Below, piece after piece: positions 1 to 6,709 of a stretch of DNA of 10,100 bases. Made by a program: the position numbers and the translations under genes. The stretch comes from an uncultured Bacilli bacterium (GTDB lineage: Bacteria > Bacillota_I > Bacilli_A > RF39 > UBA660): NCBI GenBank assembly GCA_947856335.1, contig CANUCD010000031.1:1-10100 (forward strand). Direction: 5' to 3'. Position 1 is the stretch's first letter. Every line of letters begins with the position of its first letter. The notes under the pieces are model-generated. The model made no database searches. It was not told the DNA's origin and worked only from the letters and a program-made list of their open reading frames with translations.

Positions 1-828
1 ATTATTGAATTCTTTGGTCTTTCTCTAGGAGAGTTAAACCTTAATGTAGCTGCTTCCCATGCCTTTTCATCACTTGCTATGGCTGCTGCTAATTTAGGTT
101 TAGTTGGTGTTAGTGCTGCTGCTATTGTAAAAACCATTAAAAAGGATAAACCAAATAGATTAAAAGACCCTAATCGTATAACAGCATCTAAATCTATTTT
201 AAATCTAAAAGACCGTATTTTAGAAAAATCAAAAGATTTAGCCAGAACATTTACCAATAAAGCAACAGAATTTACTTCTAATTTAGCTCAAGCTGTTGAT
301 AGTAATGCTATTAGAAATCAAGAACTTACTAGTCTTCAAATAGAAGCCGAACCATTGATGCAAAGTGAAGATGATTTAGAAAAAGAACAAGTTATTGAGC
401 AAAATGTCGAAAAGCAAATCGAAGAAGAGAAAAAGAAAATAATTGAAGATAGAATTAACGAAAGATTTAGTCGCATCAAACACGCAGAAGATTCCGAATA
501 TATAAGACCAACCACTTTAAGTGATGAGCCAATTATTAAAGGTCCAGCATCTGAAGTGATTCCAGTGACAGTCACCATTCCCACAGATGACGAAATATTA
601 AGTACAATTAGTGATAAAAGCTTACAAATAGCTCGTACTGATAACTATATTGATGCCATTAAAGATGGTGATACTAAAAAAGCTCATGAATATCAAAAAT
701 TAGTGTTTGATGAAACAGGAATTGATTTAAGCAAATATGATATGAATAATGATGAAGAGATAGTTCAGGCTAGAAGCGATGTTGCAAATTTCATGAATCA
801 AATTGATATAAGCAAAAGGAGTCGATAA
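1..828 (+). CDS. Unrecognised coiled-coil protein, 5'-partial (C-terminal ~275 residues)
   Basis: The frame is open to the left edge and ends at TAA 826-828, so the gene starts upstream. The first in-window ATG, at 79, has no Shine-Dalgarno sequence before it and is probably internal. I do not recognise the family. Visible from the left are: an Ala/Leu/Val-rich, weakly hydrophobic stretch (about residues 17-45); a basic segment with KTIKKDKPNRLKDPNR; a long helix-prone region; a highly charged Glu/Lys/Gln run near residues 120-160 that should form a coiled coil; a short Val/Thr/Pro linker (VIPVTVTIP); and a polar, acidic C-terminal helical tail. No cysteine or catalytic motif is visible. The stop overlaps the next start as TAATG, so it is translationally coupled to the small acidic protein that follows. 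A cytoplasmic or membrane-associated structural role is possible but unproven. Confidence 0.7.
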   Translation: MIEFFGLSLGELNLNVAASHAFSSLAMAAANLGLVGVSAAAIVKTIKKDKPNRLKDPNRITASKSILNLKDRILEKSKDLARTFTNKATEFTSNLAQAVDSNAIRNQELTSLQIEAEPLMQSEDDLEKEQVIEQNVEKQIEEEKKKIIEDRINERFSRIKHAEDSEYIRPTTLSDEPIIKGPASEVIPVTVTIPTDDEILSTISDKSLQIARTDNYIDAIKDGDTKKAHEYQKLVFDETGIDLSKYDMNNDEEIVQARSDVANFMNQIDISKRSR

Positions 829-1097
829 TGAATAAAGAGGAAATACTCACATTAGAAGATAATGTAGAATACATGGTGCTTGATACAGCAGAATTTAATC
901 ATGATAAATATTTATATTGTGTAGAAATAGACGAAGAAGAAATGCCTAAAGATACATATAAGTATTTTAAAGAGGTAAAAGAAGATGGCATTTTATACAC
1001 TGAAGAAGTAGAAGATGAAAATATTATTGAAGCACTTACATCTATATTTACCATAAATATTATAGACAATGTTACAAACGAAGAACAAGACGTCTAA
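828..1097 (+). CDS. Small acidic DUF1292-like protein (89 aa)
   Basis: The start ATG 828-830 overlaps the upstream TAA. An AAAGGAG ribosome binding site lies at about 814-820, inside the upstream gene. The protein is very acidic and follows the pattern of the DUF1292 (YrzB-like) family: an opening strand ILTLEDNVEYMVLDTAEF, then a short strand around KYLYCVEID, an acidic turn, and a third strand near the KEVKEDG turn, with an acidic tail. DUF1292 proteins are small Bacillota proteins of unknown function, often found near RuvX or IreB genes, which are not visible here. The coding end runs directly into the T-box leader: the bases of the last codons can pair with bases 1147-1154. The family call rests on pattern alone; that the gene is real is well supported. 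Confidence 0.75.
   Translation: MNKEEILTLEDNVEYMVLDTAEFNHDKYLYCVEIDEEEMPKDTYKYFKEVKEDGILYTEEVEDENIIEALTSIFTINIIDNVTNEEQDV
1036..1063 (+). promoter_or_regulatory. Possible promoter of the T-box/ileS unit
   Basis: TTACAT at 1036-1041 and TATTAT at 1058-1063 are separated by 16 bases, inside the 3' end of the preceding gene. The predicted start near 1070 would lie just upstream of T-box stem I. The -35 is weak, and the unit could instead be transcribed from the upstream operon. Confidence 0.25.
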
Positions 1098-1274
1098 AAG
1101 GGTAGTTTTATAGAAAGCTTATGGTTGATGGAAATAAGCAAACAAACTTTTAGAAAATCACTTGGGAGTTTAATATTTGAATCATTAGAATATTACGTTA
1201 CTTTGCGTTAAAAAGAAAGAGTAAAATAAAAGGTGGTACCGTGCATATATGCACCCTTTGGTGCTACCTTTTTT
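1093..1274 (+). promoter_or_regulatory. T-box riboswitch of ileS (tRNA-Ile sensing attenuator)
   Basis: The leader holds the T-box sequence AAAGGTGGTACCGTGC at 1229-1244. The antiterminator can be drawn directly: helix A1 is AAAGG 1229-1233 with CCTTT 1255-1259, the seven-base bulge TGGTACC is 1234-1240, and helix A2 comes from the palindrome GTGCATATATGCAC 1241-1254. The bulge UGGU would pair with the ACCA end of uncharged tRNA-Ile. The competing terminator pairs 1229-1240 with 1260-1271, with two G-U pairs, followed by six T to 1274. Upstream, GCTTA 1117-1121 and TAAGC 1135-1139 close a stem I apical loop. A hairpin TAATATT/AATATTA spans 1171-1195, and a stem III-like hairpin spans about 1198-1225. 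The best specifier candidate is ATC 1157-1159 in the context GAAaATCAC, an isoleucine codon. The lower part of stem I could not be drawn convincingly. Transcription continues into ileS when tRNA-Ile is uncharged. Confidence 0.9.
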
Positions 1275-1293
1275 ATGTTTAAAGGAGGATTTT

Positions 1294-4200
1294 ATGAAAA
1301 ATTTTAAAGATTTAGATAAAAAAAATGTAAATTTAGTCGAAAAAGACATTCAAGCTTATTGGGATAAGATTGATATTTTAAAAAAATCAATTGACTCAAG
1401 AGATAAAAATAATAATTTCGTTTTCTATGATGGACCAGCAACAGCTAATGGTATGCCAGGTCTTCATCATATGGTTGCCAAATTCTTAAAAGATACTTTT
1501 TGCAAATATAAAACAATGCAAGGATATCGCGTAATAAGAAAAATTGGTTGGGATACACATGGCTTACCAGTAGAAGTACAAGTAGAAAAAAAACTAGGGT
1601 TTACTGGTAAAGGAGATATTGAAAAGTATGGTATTAAAGAATTTAATCAAAAATGTCGTGAAACCGTTTGGGAAAATGAAGAAGCTTTCTCTCGCCTTAC
1701 TAAAGAAATGGGACAATTCATTGATTTAGAGCATCCATATATTACTTATGATAATGATTATATCGAAACAGAGTGGTGGATATTAAATAAATTTTTCCAA
1801 GAAGGACTATTTTATGAGGGTTTAAAAATTCTTCCTTATTGTCCTAGATGTGGAACAGGTCTTGCATCTCATGAAGTACAACAAGGATATAAAGAGGTCG
1901 ATGTTGATACAGTTATTGTTCCGTTTAAAAGAATAGATAAAGATGAGTATTTTCTAGTATGGACAACAACACCATGGACTTTAATTGCCAATGTAGCATT
2001 ATGTGTTCATCCCGAAGAAGAATATGTTCTAGTTGAATCTAAAGGCTATAAATTTATTATTGCAAGTAAACTAGCTAAAAGTGTATTAGGCGAAGACTTT
2101 ACAGTAATAGATACTTTTAAAGGAAAAGAATTAGAAAACGTTGGATATGAGCAACTAATTCCTAGCCTAACCGTTAATAAAAAAGCTTTTTATGTTACTT
2201 GTGATACATACGTTACCATGGAAGATGGAACTGGTATTGTACATATTGCTCCTGCTTTTGGTGCTGATGACTATGAAGTTGGAAGAAGATATAATTTGCC
2301 AGTTTTAAATCCCGTTGGAGATGATGGATGTTATACAGATGGTTTATGGAAAGGAATGTTTGTTTTTGATGCTGATAAAGAAGTTATCAAGTATTTAAAA
2401 GAAAATGACAAACTATTCAAGAAAATTCACATGAAACACAATTATCCTCATTGTTGGCGTTGTAATACCCCACTTATTTATTATTCTAAACCTAGCTATT
2501 ATTTAGAAATAACTAAATTAAAAGATAAAATCATTGAAAACAACAAAAAAGTAAATTGGTATCCAGCATATGTAGGTGAAAAAAGATTTGGAAATTGGCT
2601 AGAAAACTTAAATGATTGGGCAATTTCTAGAAGTCGTTATTGGGGTACACCTCTTCCATTATGGAAGTGTGAATGTGGCTATATGGATATGATCGCATCT
2701 AGAAGTGAACTTGTCGAAAAAGCTATTGAAGATATTGATGAATCTATTGATTTACATCGTCCTTATGTTGATGATGTTCATATTCGTTGTCCAAAGTGTG
2801 GCAAAATAATGCATCGTACTCCCGAAGTTATTGATTGTTGGTTCGATTCAGGAGCTATGCCTTTTGCCCAATATCACTATCCATTTGAAAACATGGAACT
2901 ATTTGAGTCTCAATTTCCAGCAGATTTTATCTGTGAGGGTATTGACCAAACAAGAGGTTGGTTTTATTCGCTAATTGTAATAGGTACTTTTGTAAAAGGT
3001 ATTAGCCCATATAAAAATGTCTTAGTTAATGAATTATTATTAGATAAATATGGTAAAAAAATGCATAAAAGTAAAGGTAATGCAATAGAACCATTTAGTT
3101 TAATGGAAAAATATGGAGTAGATACAATTCGTTTTTATCTTCCTTACACATCTCCTGTATGGACACCAATTAAATTTGATGAAGATGGTTTAAAAGAAGT
3201 ATATTCTAAGTTCTTTAATCCTTTACGTAATACATATAATTTCTTTCAATTATATGCTAATACAGATAAAATAGATATAGATGATTGCAAAGTAGAATAT
3301 AACGAATTAGAAGAAATAGATAAATGGTTATTATCCAAATATCATAATTTACTTAAATATGTAACAGAATCTTTAGATGAATATGACTTAAATAAAGTAG
3401 TAAAAGCAGTTACTAATTTTGTTTCTGAGGACTTATCAAATTGGTATATCAGAAGAAATAGAAATCGTTTCTGGGGTAGTGAACTTGATAATTCTAAAAA
3501 AGCCGTATACAGTACAACCTATGAAGTATTAGTAGGTCTATCTAAAATGTGTGCCCCAATTATTCCTTATTTAAGTGAAGAGTTATATCGTAATTTAACT
3601 AATGAAGAATCCGTTCATCTCTCATATTTCCCTAAATATAATACGGAATATATTGATGAGGCTTTAGAAGAGAAAATGGATACAGTAAGAACACTTATTA
3701 GTATCGGTAGAAATATTCGTGAAGAAGAGCAAATAAAGGTAAGAGAACCCCTTAGTGAATGCTTATTAAATGCTAATTTAGAGGATTTAACAAAGGATGT
3801 AAAAGATTTAATTTTAGAAGAATTAAATGTAAAAAAACTTGTTTACGTAAAAGATTTAAATCAATATATGACATTTTATGTAAAACCAAACTTTAAAGTA
3901 GCAGGTCCAATATTTGGTTCTAATATTAAAATATTTAGTGATATACTAGCTAATTTAACGGAAGAAGAAATAACTAAATTAAATCAAAACGAAAGTATTC
4001 ATATTACTATAGATGATACAGACTATGAAATAGATTCTAGTTATACAGATATAAGAATAAGTGCTAAAGAAGGATATAATGTTGGTATGGAAAATAACTT
4101 ATTTGTCATACTAAATACAACTAGAACAGAAGACTTAATATTAGAAGGATTAGCAAGAGAATTTATATCAAAAGTTCAAAATATTAGAAAAACAGAAAAT

Positions 4201-4386
4201 TATTATGTTGCTGATAGAATTACTATTTTATATAATGGTGATGAAATGATTAAGAAAGCTATTGCTAAATTTAGTGATTATATTTCTAGTGAAACTTTAG
4301 CCATTGAAATAAAACTAGATGATAAAATTACCATGGACTTAGAGCTAAATAATCATGAATCAGGTATTAAAACAAAGAGAGTTTAA
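1294..4386 (+). CDS. ileS: Isoleucyl-tRNA synthetase, type 2 (GXHH variant)
   Basis: A class I synthetase of 1030 residues that charges tRNA-Ile in the cytoplasm. The start is ATG 1294, with AAAGGAGG at 1281-1288. An in-frame ATG at 1249 lies inside the terminator hairpin and is not used. The Rossmann fold carries DGPATANGMPGLHH near residues 46-59, where the HIGH motif is replaced by G56-L57-H58-H59. RKIGWDTHGLPVEVQ follows. The CP1 editing domain keeps WTTTPWT (223-229) and the GADDYEVG region with D325/D326, so hydrolytic proofreading looks intact. Cysteine pairs occur at CPRC, CWRC, CECG and CPKC. The second signature is KMHKS at 589-593. A long C-terminal anticodon-binding region completes the type-2 (eukaryote-like) architecture. 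GXHH in type-2 IleRS has been linked to very strong mupirocin resistance. Transcription is controlled by the T-box upstream. Confidence 0.97.
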   Translation: MKNFKDLDKKNVNLVEKDIQAYWDKIDILKKSIDSRDKNNNFVFYDGPATANGMPGLHHMVAKFLKDTFCKYKTMQGYRVIRKIGWDTHGLPVEVQVEKKLGFTGKGDIEKYGIKEFNQKCRETVWENEEAFSRLTKEMGQFIDLEHPYITYDNDYIETEWWILNKFFQEGLFYEGLKILPYCPRCGTGLASHEVQQGYKEVDVDTVIVPFKRIDKDEYFLVWTTTPWTLIANVALCVHPEEEYVLVESKGYKFIIASKLAKSVLGEDFTVIDTFKGKELENVGYEQLIPSLTVNKKAFYVTCDTYVTMEDGTGIVHIAPAFGADDYEVGRRYNLPVLNPVGDDGCYTDGLWKGMFVFDADKEVIKYLKENDKLFKKIHMKHNYPHCWRCNTPLIYYSKPSYYLEITKLKDKIIENNKKVNWYPAYVGEKRFGNWLENLNDWAISRSRYWGTPLPLWKCECGYMDMIASRSELVEKAIEDIDESIDLHRPYVDDVHIRCPKCGKIMHRTPEVIDCWFDSGAMPFAQYHYPFENMELFESQFPADFICEGIDQTRGWFYSLIVIGTFVKGISPYKNVLVNELLLDKYGKKMHKSKGNAIEPFSLMEKYGVDTIRFYLPYTSPVWTPIKFDEDGLKEVYSKFFNPLRNTYNFFQLYANTDKIDIDDCKVEYNELEEIDKWLLSKYHNLLKYVTESLDEYDLNKVVKAVTNFVSEDLSNWYIRRNRNRFWGSELDNSKKAVYSTTYEVLVGLSKMCAPIIPYLSEELYRNLTNEESVHLSYFPKYNTEYIDEALEEKMDTVRTLISIGRNIREEEQIKVREPLSECLLNANLEDLTKDVKDLILEELNVKKLVYVKDLNQYMTFYVKPNFKVAGPIFGSNIKIFSDILANLTEEEITKLNQNESIHITIDDTDYEIDSSYTDIRISAKEGYNVGMENNLFVILNTTRTEDLILEGLAREFISKVQNIRKTENYYVADRITILYNGDEMIKKAIAKFSDYISSETLAIEIKLDDKITMDLELNNHESGIKTKRV

Positions 4387-4403
4387 ATAAACTTTCTTTT
4401 TTT
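4374..4403 (+). terminator. Intrinsic terminator of ileS, overlapping its stop codon
   Basis: AAAGAGAGTTTA 4374-4385 pairs with TAAACTTTCTTT 4388-4399, with one G-U pair, followed by T to 4403. The 5' arm includes the last ileS codons and most of the TAA stop (4384-4386). Confidence 0.85.
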
Positions 4404-4438
4404 ATGGCAAAAACCAAGTCTTTCTTTTTTTATTTTCA

Positions 4439-4444
4439 TACAAT
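4439..4444 (+). promoter_or_regulatory. Possible -10 element of the lysis cassette
   Basis: TACAAT lies just 5' of the holin ribosome binding site, and no convincing -35 exists 16-18 bases upstream. Because a strong terminator precedes it, the holin-endolysin pair needs its own promoter or depends on readthrough. Confidence 0.25.
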
Positions 4445-4460
4445 AAGTAGGAGGAAGAAT

Positions 4461-4847
4461 ATGCGTGATGTATTTATATATTTACTAGGAGGAATAGATA
4501 CTCCTTTAATAGTATTTTTAATCATTAACCTCTATGTTTATATTACTTCTTGGTGTAAAGTAATTATGTTTCATAAGATGAATACTAAAGCAGGTTTTAA
4601 AGGGCTTATTCGTATTATTGGACTAATTATCGTTGTATCTCTTGCATCATTATTAGATAAAATAATGGGAAGCATGGAAGCGATTCGTCTAATTGTCATT
4701 TATTTTTTCATAGCTCGGGAAGGATTAGTTCTTCTAAAAAGTTGGTGTGCTATGGGTCTTCCTCTACCAAAGAAAATTGTTATGACACTAGAAAATTTAA
4801 TAAAAGAGGAGGATAGTAATGAAAAAGAAATTAGAAGTGAAGAATAA
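4461..4847 (+). CDS. Phage holin / toxin-secretion holin family protein (128 aa)
   Basis: The chosen start is ATG 4461, preceded by TAGGAGGA at 4448-4455. A longer in-frame start at 4404 begins inside the ileS terminator and would add a Phe-rich leader without a binding site. There are three hydrophobic segments: about residues 12-30 (LIVFLIINLYVYITSW), 47-66 (RIIGLIIVVSLASLL) and 74-92 (AIRLIVIYFFIA). A charged, acidic C-terminal tail rich in Glu/Lys follows. This size, the TM layout and the charged tail match the holin_4/TcdE-like family, which forms membrane lesions that release an endolysin or export large proteins. The adjacent overlapping endolysin supports the role. No phage structural gene is visible on either side. 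Confidence 0.82.
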   Translation: MRDVFIYLLGGIDTPLIVFLIINLYVYITSWCKVIMFHKMNTKAGFKGLIRIIGLIIVVSLASLLDKIMGSMEAIRLIVIYFFIAREGLVLLKSWCAMGLPLPKKIVMTLENLIKEEDSNEKEIRSEE

Positions 4848-5556
4848 TGTTTTAAAAGGAGGTATTCATTATCTAACAAGTGATTATAAAACAAGAAATA
4901 GTAATAGAAGTACTCATAATGGTATTGATTTAATTGGCGAAAATGGTATCGATGAAATTGTAGCTATAGAAGATGGGACAGTTATTTATACAGGTTATGA
5001 TACAAGTGGTGGTGGATATTGGCTATCTATTAAAACAAATGATATTGAACATAGGTATTTTCATTTAAAAAAGGGTTCATTTAAAGTTAAAAAAGGGGAT
5101 AATATAAGAAAAGGAGAAGTTATTGCTACTATGGGAAATAGTGGTAATGCAACTGGAAATTGTCTTCATTTTGCTATATATCAAAATGGTTATGTTGACC
5201 CAATGCCTTATTTAATAAATGAATCCCCATTTAATACTGATGATTTTACTTCATTTGTTAAAAGCTTACAAGAAATAATTAAAGTAAACATCGACGGAAT
5301 ACCAGGAAGCGAAACTTTATCTAAAACTCCAACTATATCTACGAGTATTGGTTGGAATCATGCGGCAGTTAGACCACTTCAAGTCTACTTACAAAGCCTT
5401 GGATATGATTTAGGTAAATGTAAAGTAGATGGAAAGTTTGGTAAAGATATGAAAGCATGTATTAAAAAATATCAAGCTGATAACAATTTACCTATTATTG
5501 ATGGTAAAATTAGTGCTAGAATGTATACTTGGAAAAAATTACTAAAATTAAAATAA
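4819..5556 (+). CDS. Endolysin: M23 (LytM) peptidase with C-terminal peptidoglycan-binding domain
   Basis: ATG 4819 has GAGGAGG at 4806-4812 and starts inside the holin gene, overlapping it by 29 bases. The protein has 245 residues and no signal peptide, so it needs the holin to reach the wall. Residues 14-130 form a Gly-Gly endopeptidase-like M23 domain: H33 and D37 in HNGID, H82 in HRYFHL, and H117 in GNCLHF. By analogy with LytM, H33, D37 and H117 are zinc ligands and H82 is catalytic. The first His of the usual HxH motif is Cys115 here. Residues about 178-245 are a PG_binding_1 type repeat (VRPLQVYLQSLGYDLG, then DGKFGKDMKACIKKYQ). The likely substrate is peptidoglycan cross-bridge or stem peptide bonds. 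The cassette looks phage-derived, but codon use resembles the neighbours. Confidence 0.9.
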   Translation: MKKKLEVKNNVLKGGIHYLTSDYKTRNSNRSTHNGIDLIGENGIDEIVAIEDGTVIYTGYDTSGGGYWLSIKTNDIEHRYFHLKKGSFKVKKGDNIRKGEVIATMGNSGNATGNCLHFAIYQNGYVDPMPYLINESPFNTDDFTSFVKSLQEIIKVNIDGIPGSETLSKTPTISTSIGWNHAAVRPLQVYLQSLGYDLGKCKVDGKFGKDMKACIKKYQADNNLPIIDGKISARMYTWKKLLKLK

Positions 5557-5583
5557 GAGCTATTTACTGCTCTTATTTGCTTT
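5551..5583. terminator. Bidirectional terminator between endolysin and NagZ-like gene
   Basis: AAATAAGAGC 5551-5560 pairs perfectly with GCTCTTATTT 5569-5578 around an eight-base loop. A T-rich run follows on the plus strand, and TTTTAATTTTA follows on the minus strand. The plus-gene stop TAA (5554-5556) and the minus-gene stop TAG (5560-5562) both lie within the hairpin. Confidence 0.85.
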
Positions 5584-6594
5584 TTCATTTAAAATATCTA
5601 TTTCTTTATTGATTTTATCAATATTTAGAGTTTTAGTTACTTTTTTATTAGAAATATTATATTTTATAATTAAATGTTCAATTTTAGATATTGCTTCTTC
5701 TACTTGTTTACTATCCTTTAATTTCTTTTGAAGCTTTTCAATATCTTTAAATAAATTTTGATAATATTTAATCATGATAATATGATTACCACTTAATACA
5801 GCTTTTTTAATTAAATTCTTCTTATTCCATAATTTTAATATCCCCATCATTAAATCATCAGTCATAATAATATTTTGATATCCTAACTTATCTTTTAAAA
5901 GACTTTTAGCTTTTTTCGATAAAGAAAGTGGTGTAAAAAAGCTTATTTTGGGAATAAAAAAGTGTCCAACCATAATAATATCTATATCACTTTTTATAGC
6001 GCACTTAAAAGGCATAATATCTTCATTAAAAAGCTTTTTAGTATTCCAAATAATAGGAATCATATAATGCGTATTTATTTTAGTTGCCCCATGACCTGGA
6101 AAATGTTTAATAACGGGTACTACATTTAATTTCTTAAATTCTTGAATATAAGGAATAGTATTTTTAATTACTTCATCGGCACTATCTCCAAAACATCTAT
6201 CTCCAATTGCATGATTATCAGGGAATCTCTTAATATCTAAAACTGGAGCAAAGTTAACATGAATTCCTGATTGAGATAAAATACTTGCAATTAAATTTCC
6301 ATGTTTCATAAGACTATTTATATCTTGATGAAAAGAATAAGGACTTTTCAAATTATGAATTTCATTAGGTAATCTATTTACACGGTATCCTTCTTCATCT
6401 ATACCAATTAAGATAACATAACCAGACTTATTAGCTAATTCATAAATATAGTTAATAAGATTAAGCATTTCCTCATAACTGCGATAATTCTTTTTATAAA
6501 GAGTTATACCCCCTACATGATATTCTAAAATTAGTTTTTTAATAATTTCTAAATCATTCGTACTTAAACCGACAAATAACATTCGACTAAACAT
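5560..6594 (-). CDS. GH3 beta-N-acetylhexosaminidase-like protein (NagZ-like), variant dyad
   Basis: A 344-residue glycoside hydrolase family 3 barrel that would release terminal GlcNAc from muropeptides. Motifs appear in NagZ order: ML-F-VGL at the start, DEEGYRVNRLP (66-76, usually DQEGGRVQRL), NFAPVLDI (114-121), GDRCFGD (131-137), KHFPGHG (163-169), THYMIP (175-180) and IMTDDLMMG (243-251). D246 is the predicted nucleophile and H176 the acid/base. The residue two before that histidine is Asn174 instead of the Asp that normally forms the Asp-His dyad. No signal peptide is visible, so the enzyme should be cytosolic. A Lys-rich C-terminal helix extends past the barrel. The start ATG 6592-6594 has GGTGAT three bases upstream. 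It converges on the endolysin, another wall enzyme, though they are not co-transcribed. Confidence 0.88.
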   Translation of the reverse strand: MFSRMLFVGLSTNDLEIIKKLILEYHVGGITLYKKNYRSYEEMLNLINYIYELANKSGYVILIGIDEEGYRVNRLPNEIHNLKSPYSFHQDINSLMKHGNLIASILSQSGIHVNFAPVLDIKRFPDNHAIGDRCFGDSADEVIKNTIPYIQEFKKLNVVPVIKHFPGHGATKINTHYMIPIIWNTKKLFNEDIMPFKCAIKSDIDIIMVGHFFIPKISFFTPLSLSKKAKSLLKDKLGYQNIIMTDDLMMGILKLWNKKNLIKKAVLSGNHIIMIKYYQNLFKDIEKLQKKLKDSKQVEEAISKIEHLIIKYNISNKKVTKTLNIDKINKEIDILNEKANKSSK

Positions 6595-6609
6595 AATATC
6601 ACCAATAAG

Positions 6610-6638
6610 ATTATATCATAAATTACTCTAAGATAAAA
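6610..6638 (-). promoter_or_regulatory. Promoter of the NagZ-like gene (extended -10)
   Basis: On the minus strand TATAAT occupies 6615-6610, preceded by TGA (6618-6616), giving an extended -10. The -35 position (6638-6633, TTTTAT) is weak. The predicted start near 6603 coincides with the GGTGAT binding site, so the 5' leader would be about ten bases. Confidence 0.7.
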
Positions 6639-6661
6639 ATAACAAAATAAACACTCATGTA

Positions 6662-6690
6662 TTGTTTTTTAATAATTTATTTCGTATAAT
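6662..6690 (+). promoter_or_regulatory. Promoter of the NfeD-SPFH operon
   Basis: TTGTTT 6662-6667 and TATAAT 6685-6690 are separated by exactly 17 bases, a good SigA-type promoter. Transcription would begin near 6697, at the GGTGGTG binding site of the first gene. This rules out the longer reading frame that begins at 6662. Confidence 0.85.
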
Positions 6691-6709
6691 TAAAGTAGGT
6701 GGTGTAAAT

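Noticed and set aside
336..584. 82-codon minus-strand reading frame with a Ser/Phe-rich hydrophobic product
   Set aside because: It is the complement of the Glu/Lys coiled-coil codons of the plus-strand gene and has no start signals.
1241..1254. Perfect 14-base palindrome GTGCATATATGCAC as a protein operator
   Set aside because: It is explained by helix A2 of the T-box antiterminator.
1249..1293. Upstream in-frame ATG giving 15 extra residues on IleRS
   Set aside because: It lies inside the T-box antiterminator/terminator and has no binding site; ATG 1294 has AAAGGAGG at proper distance and gives a normal IleRS N-terminus.
4700..4894. 64-codon minus-strand reading frame across the holin-endolysin junction
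   Set aside because: It lies wholly opposite two well-supported plus-strand genes and has no promoter or binding site.
4461..5556. Complete prophage or phage remnant
   Set aside because: Only the lysis pair is present; no integrase, structural, packaging or attachment-site sequence can be seen.
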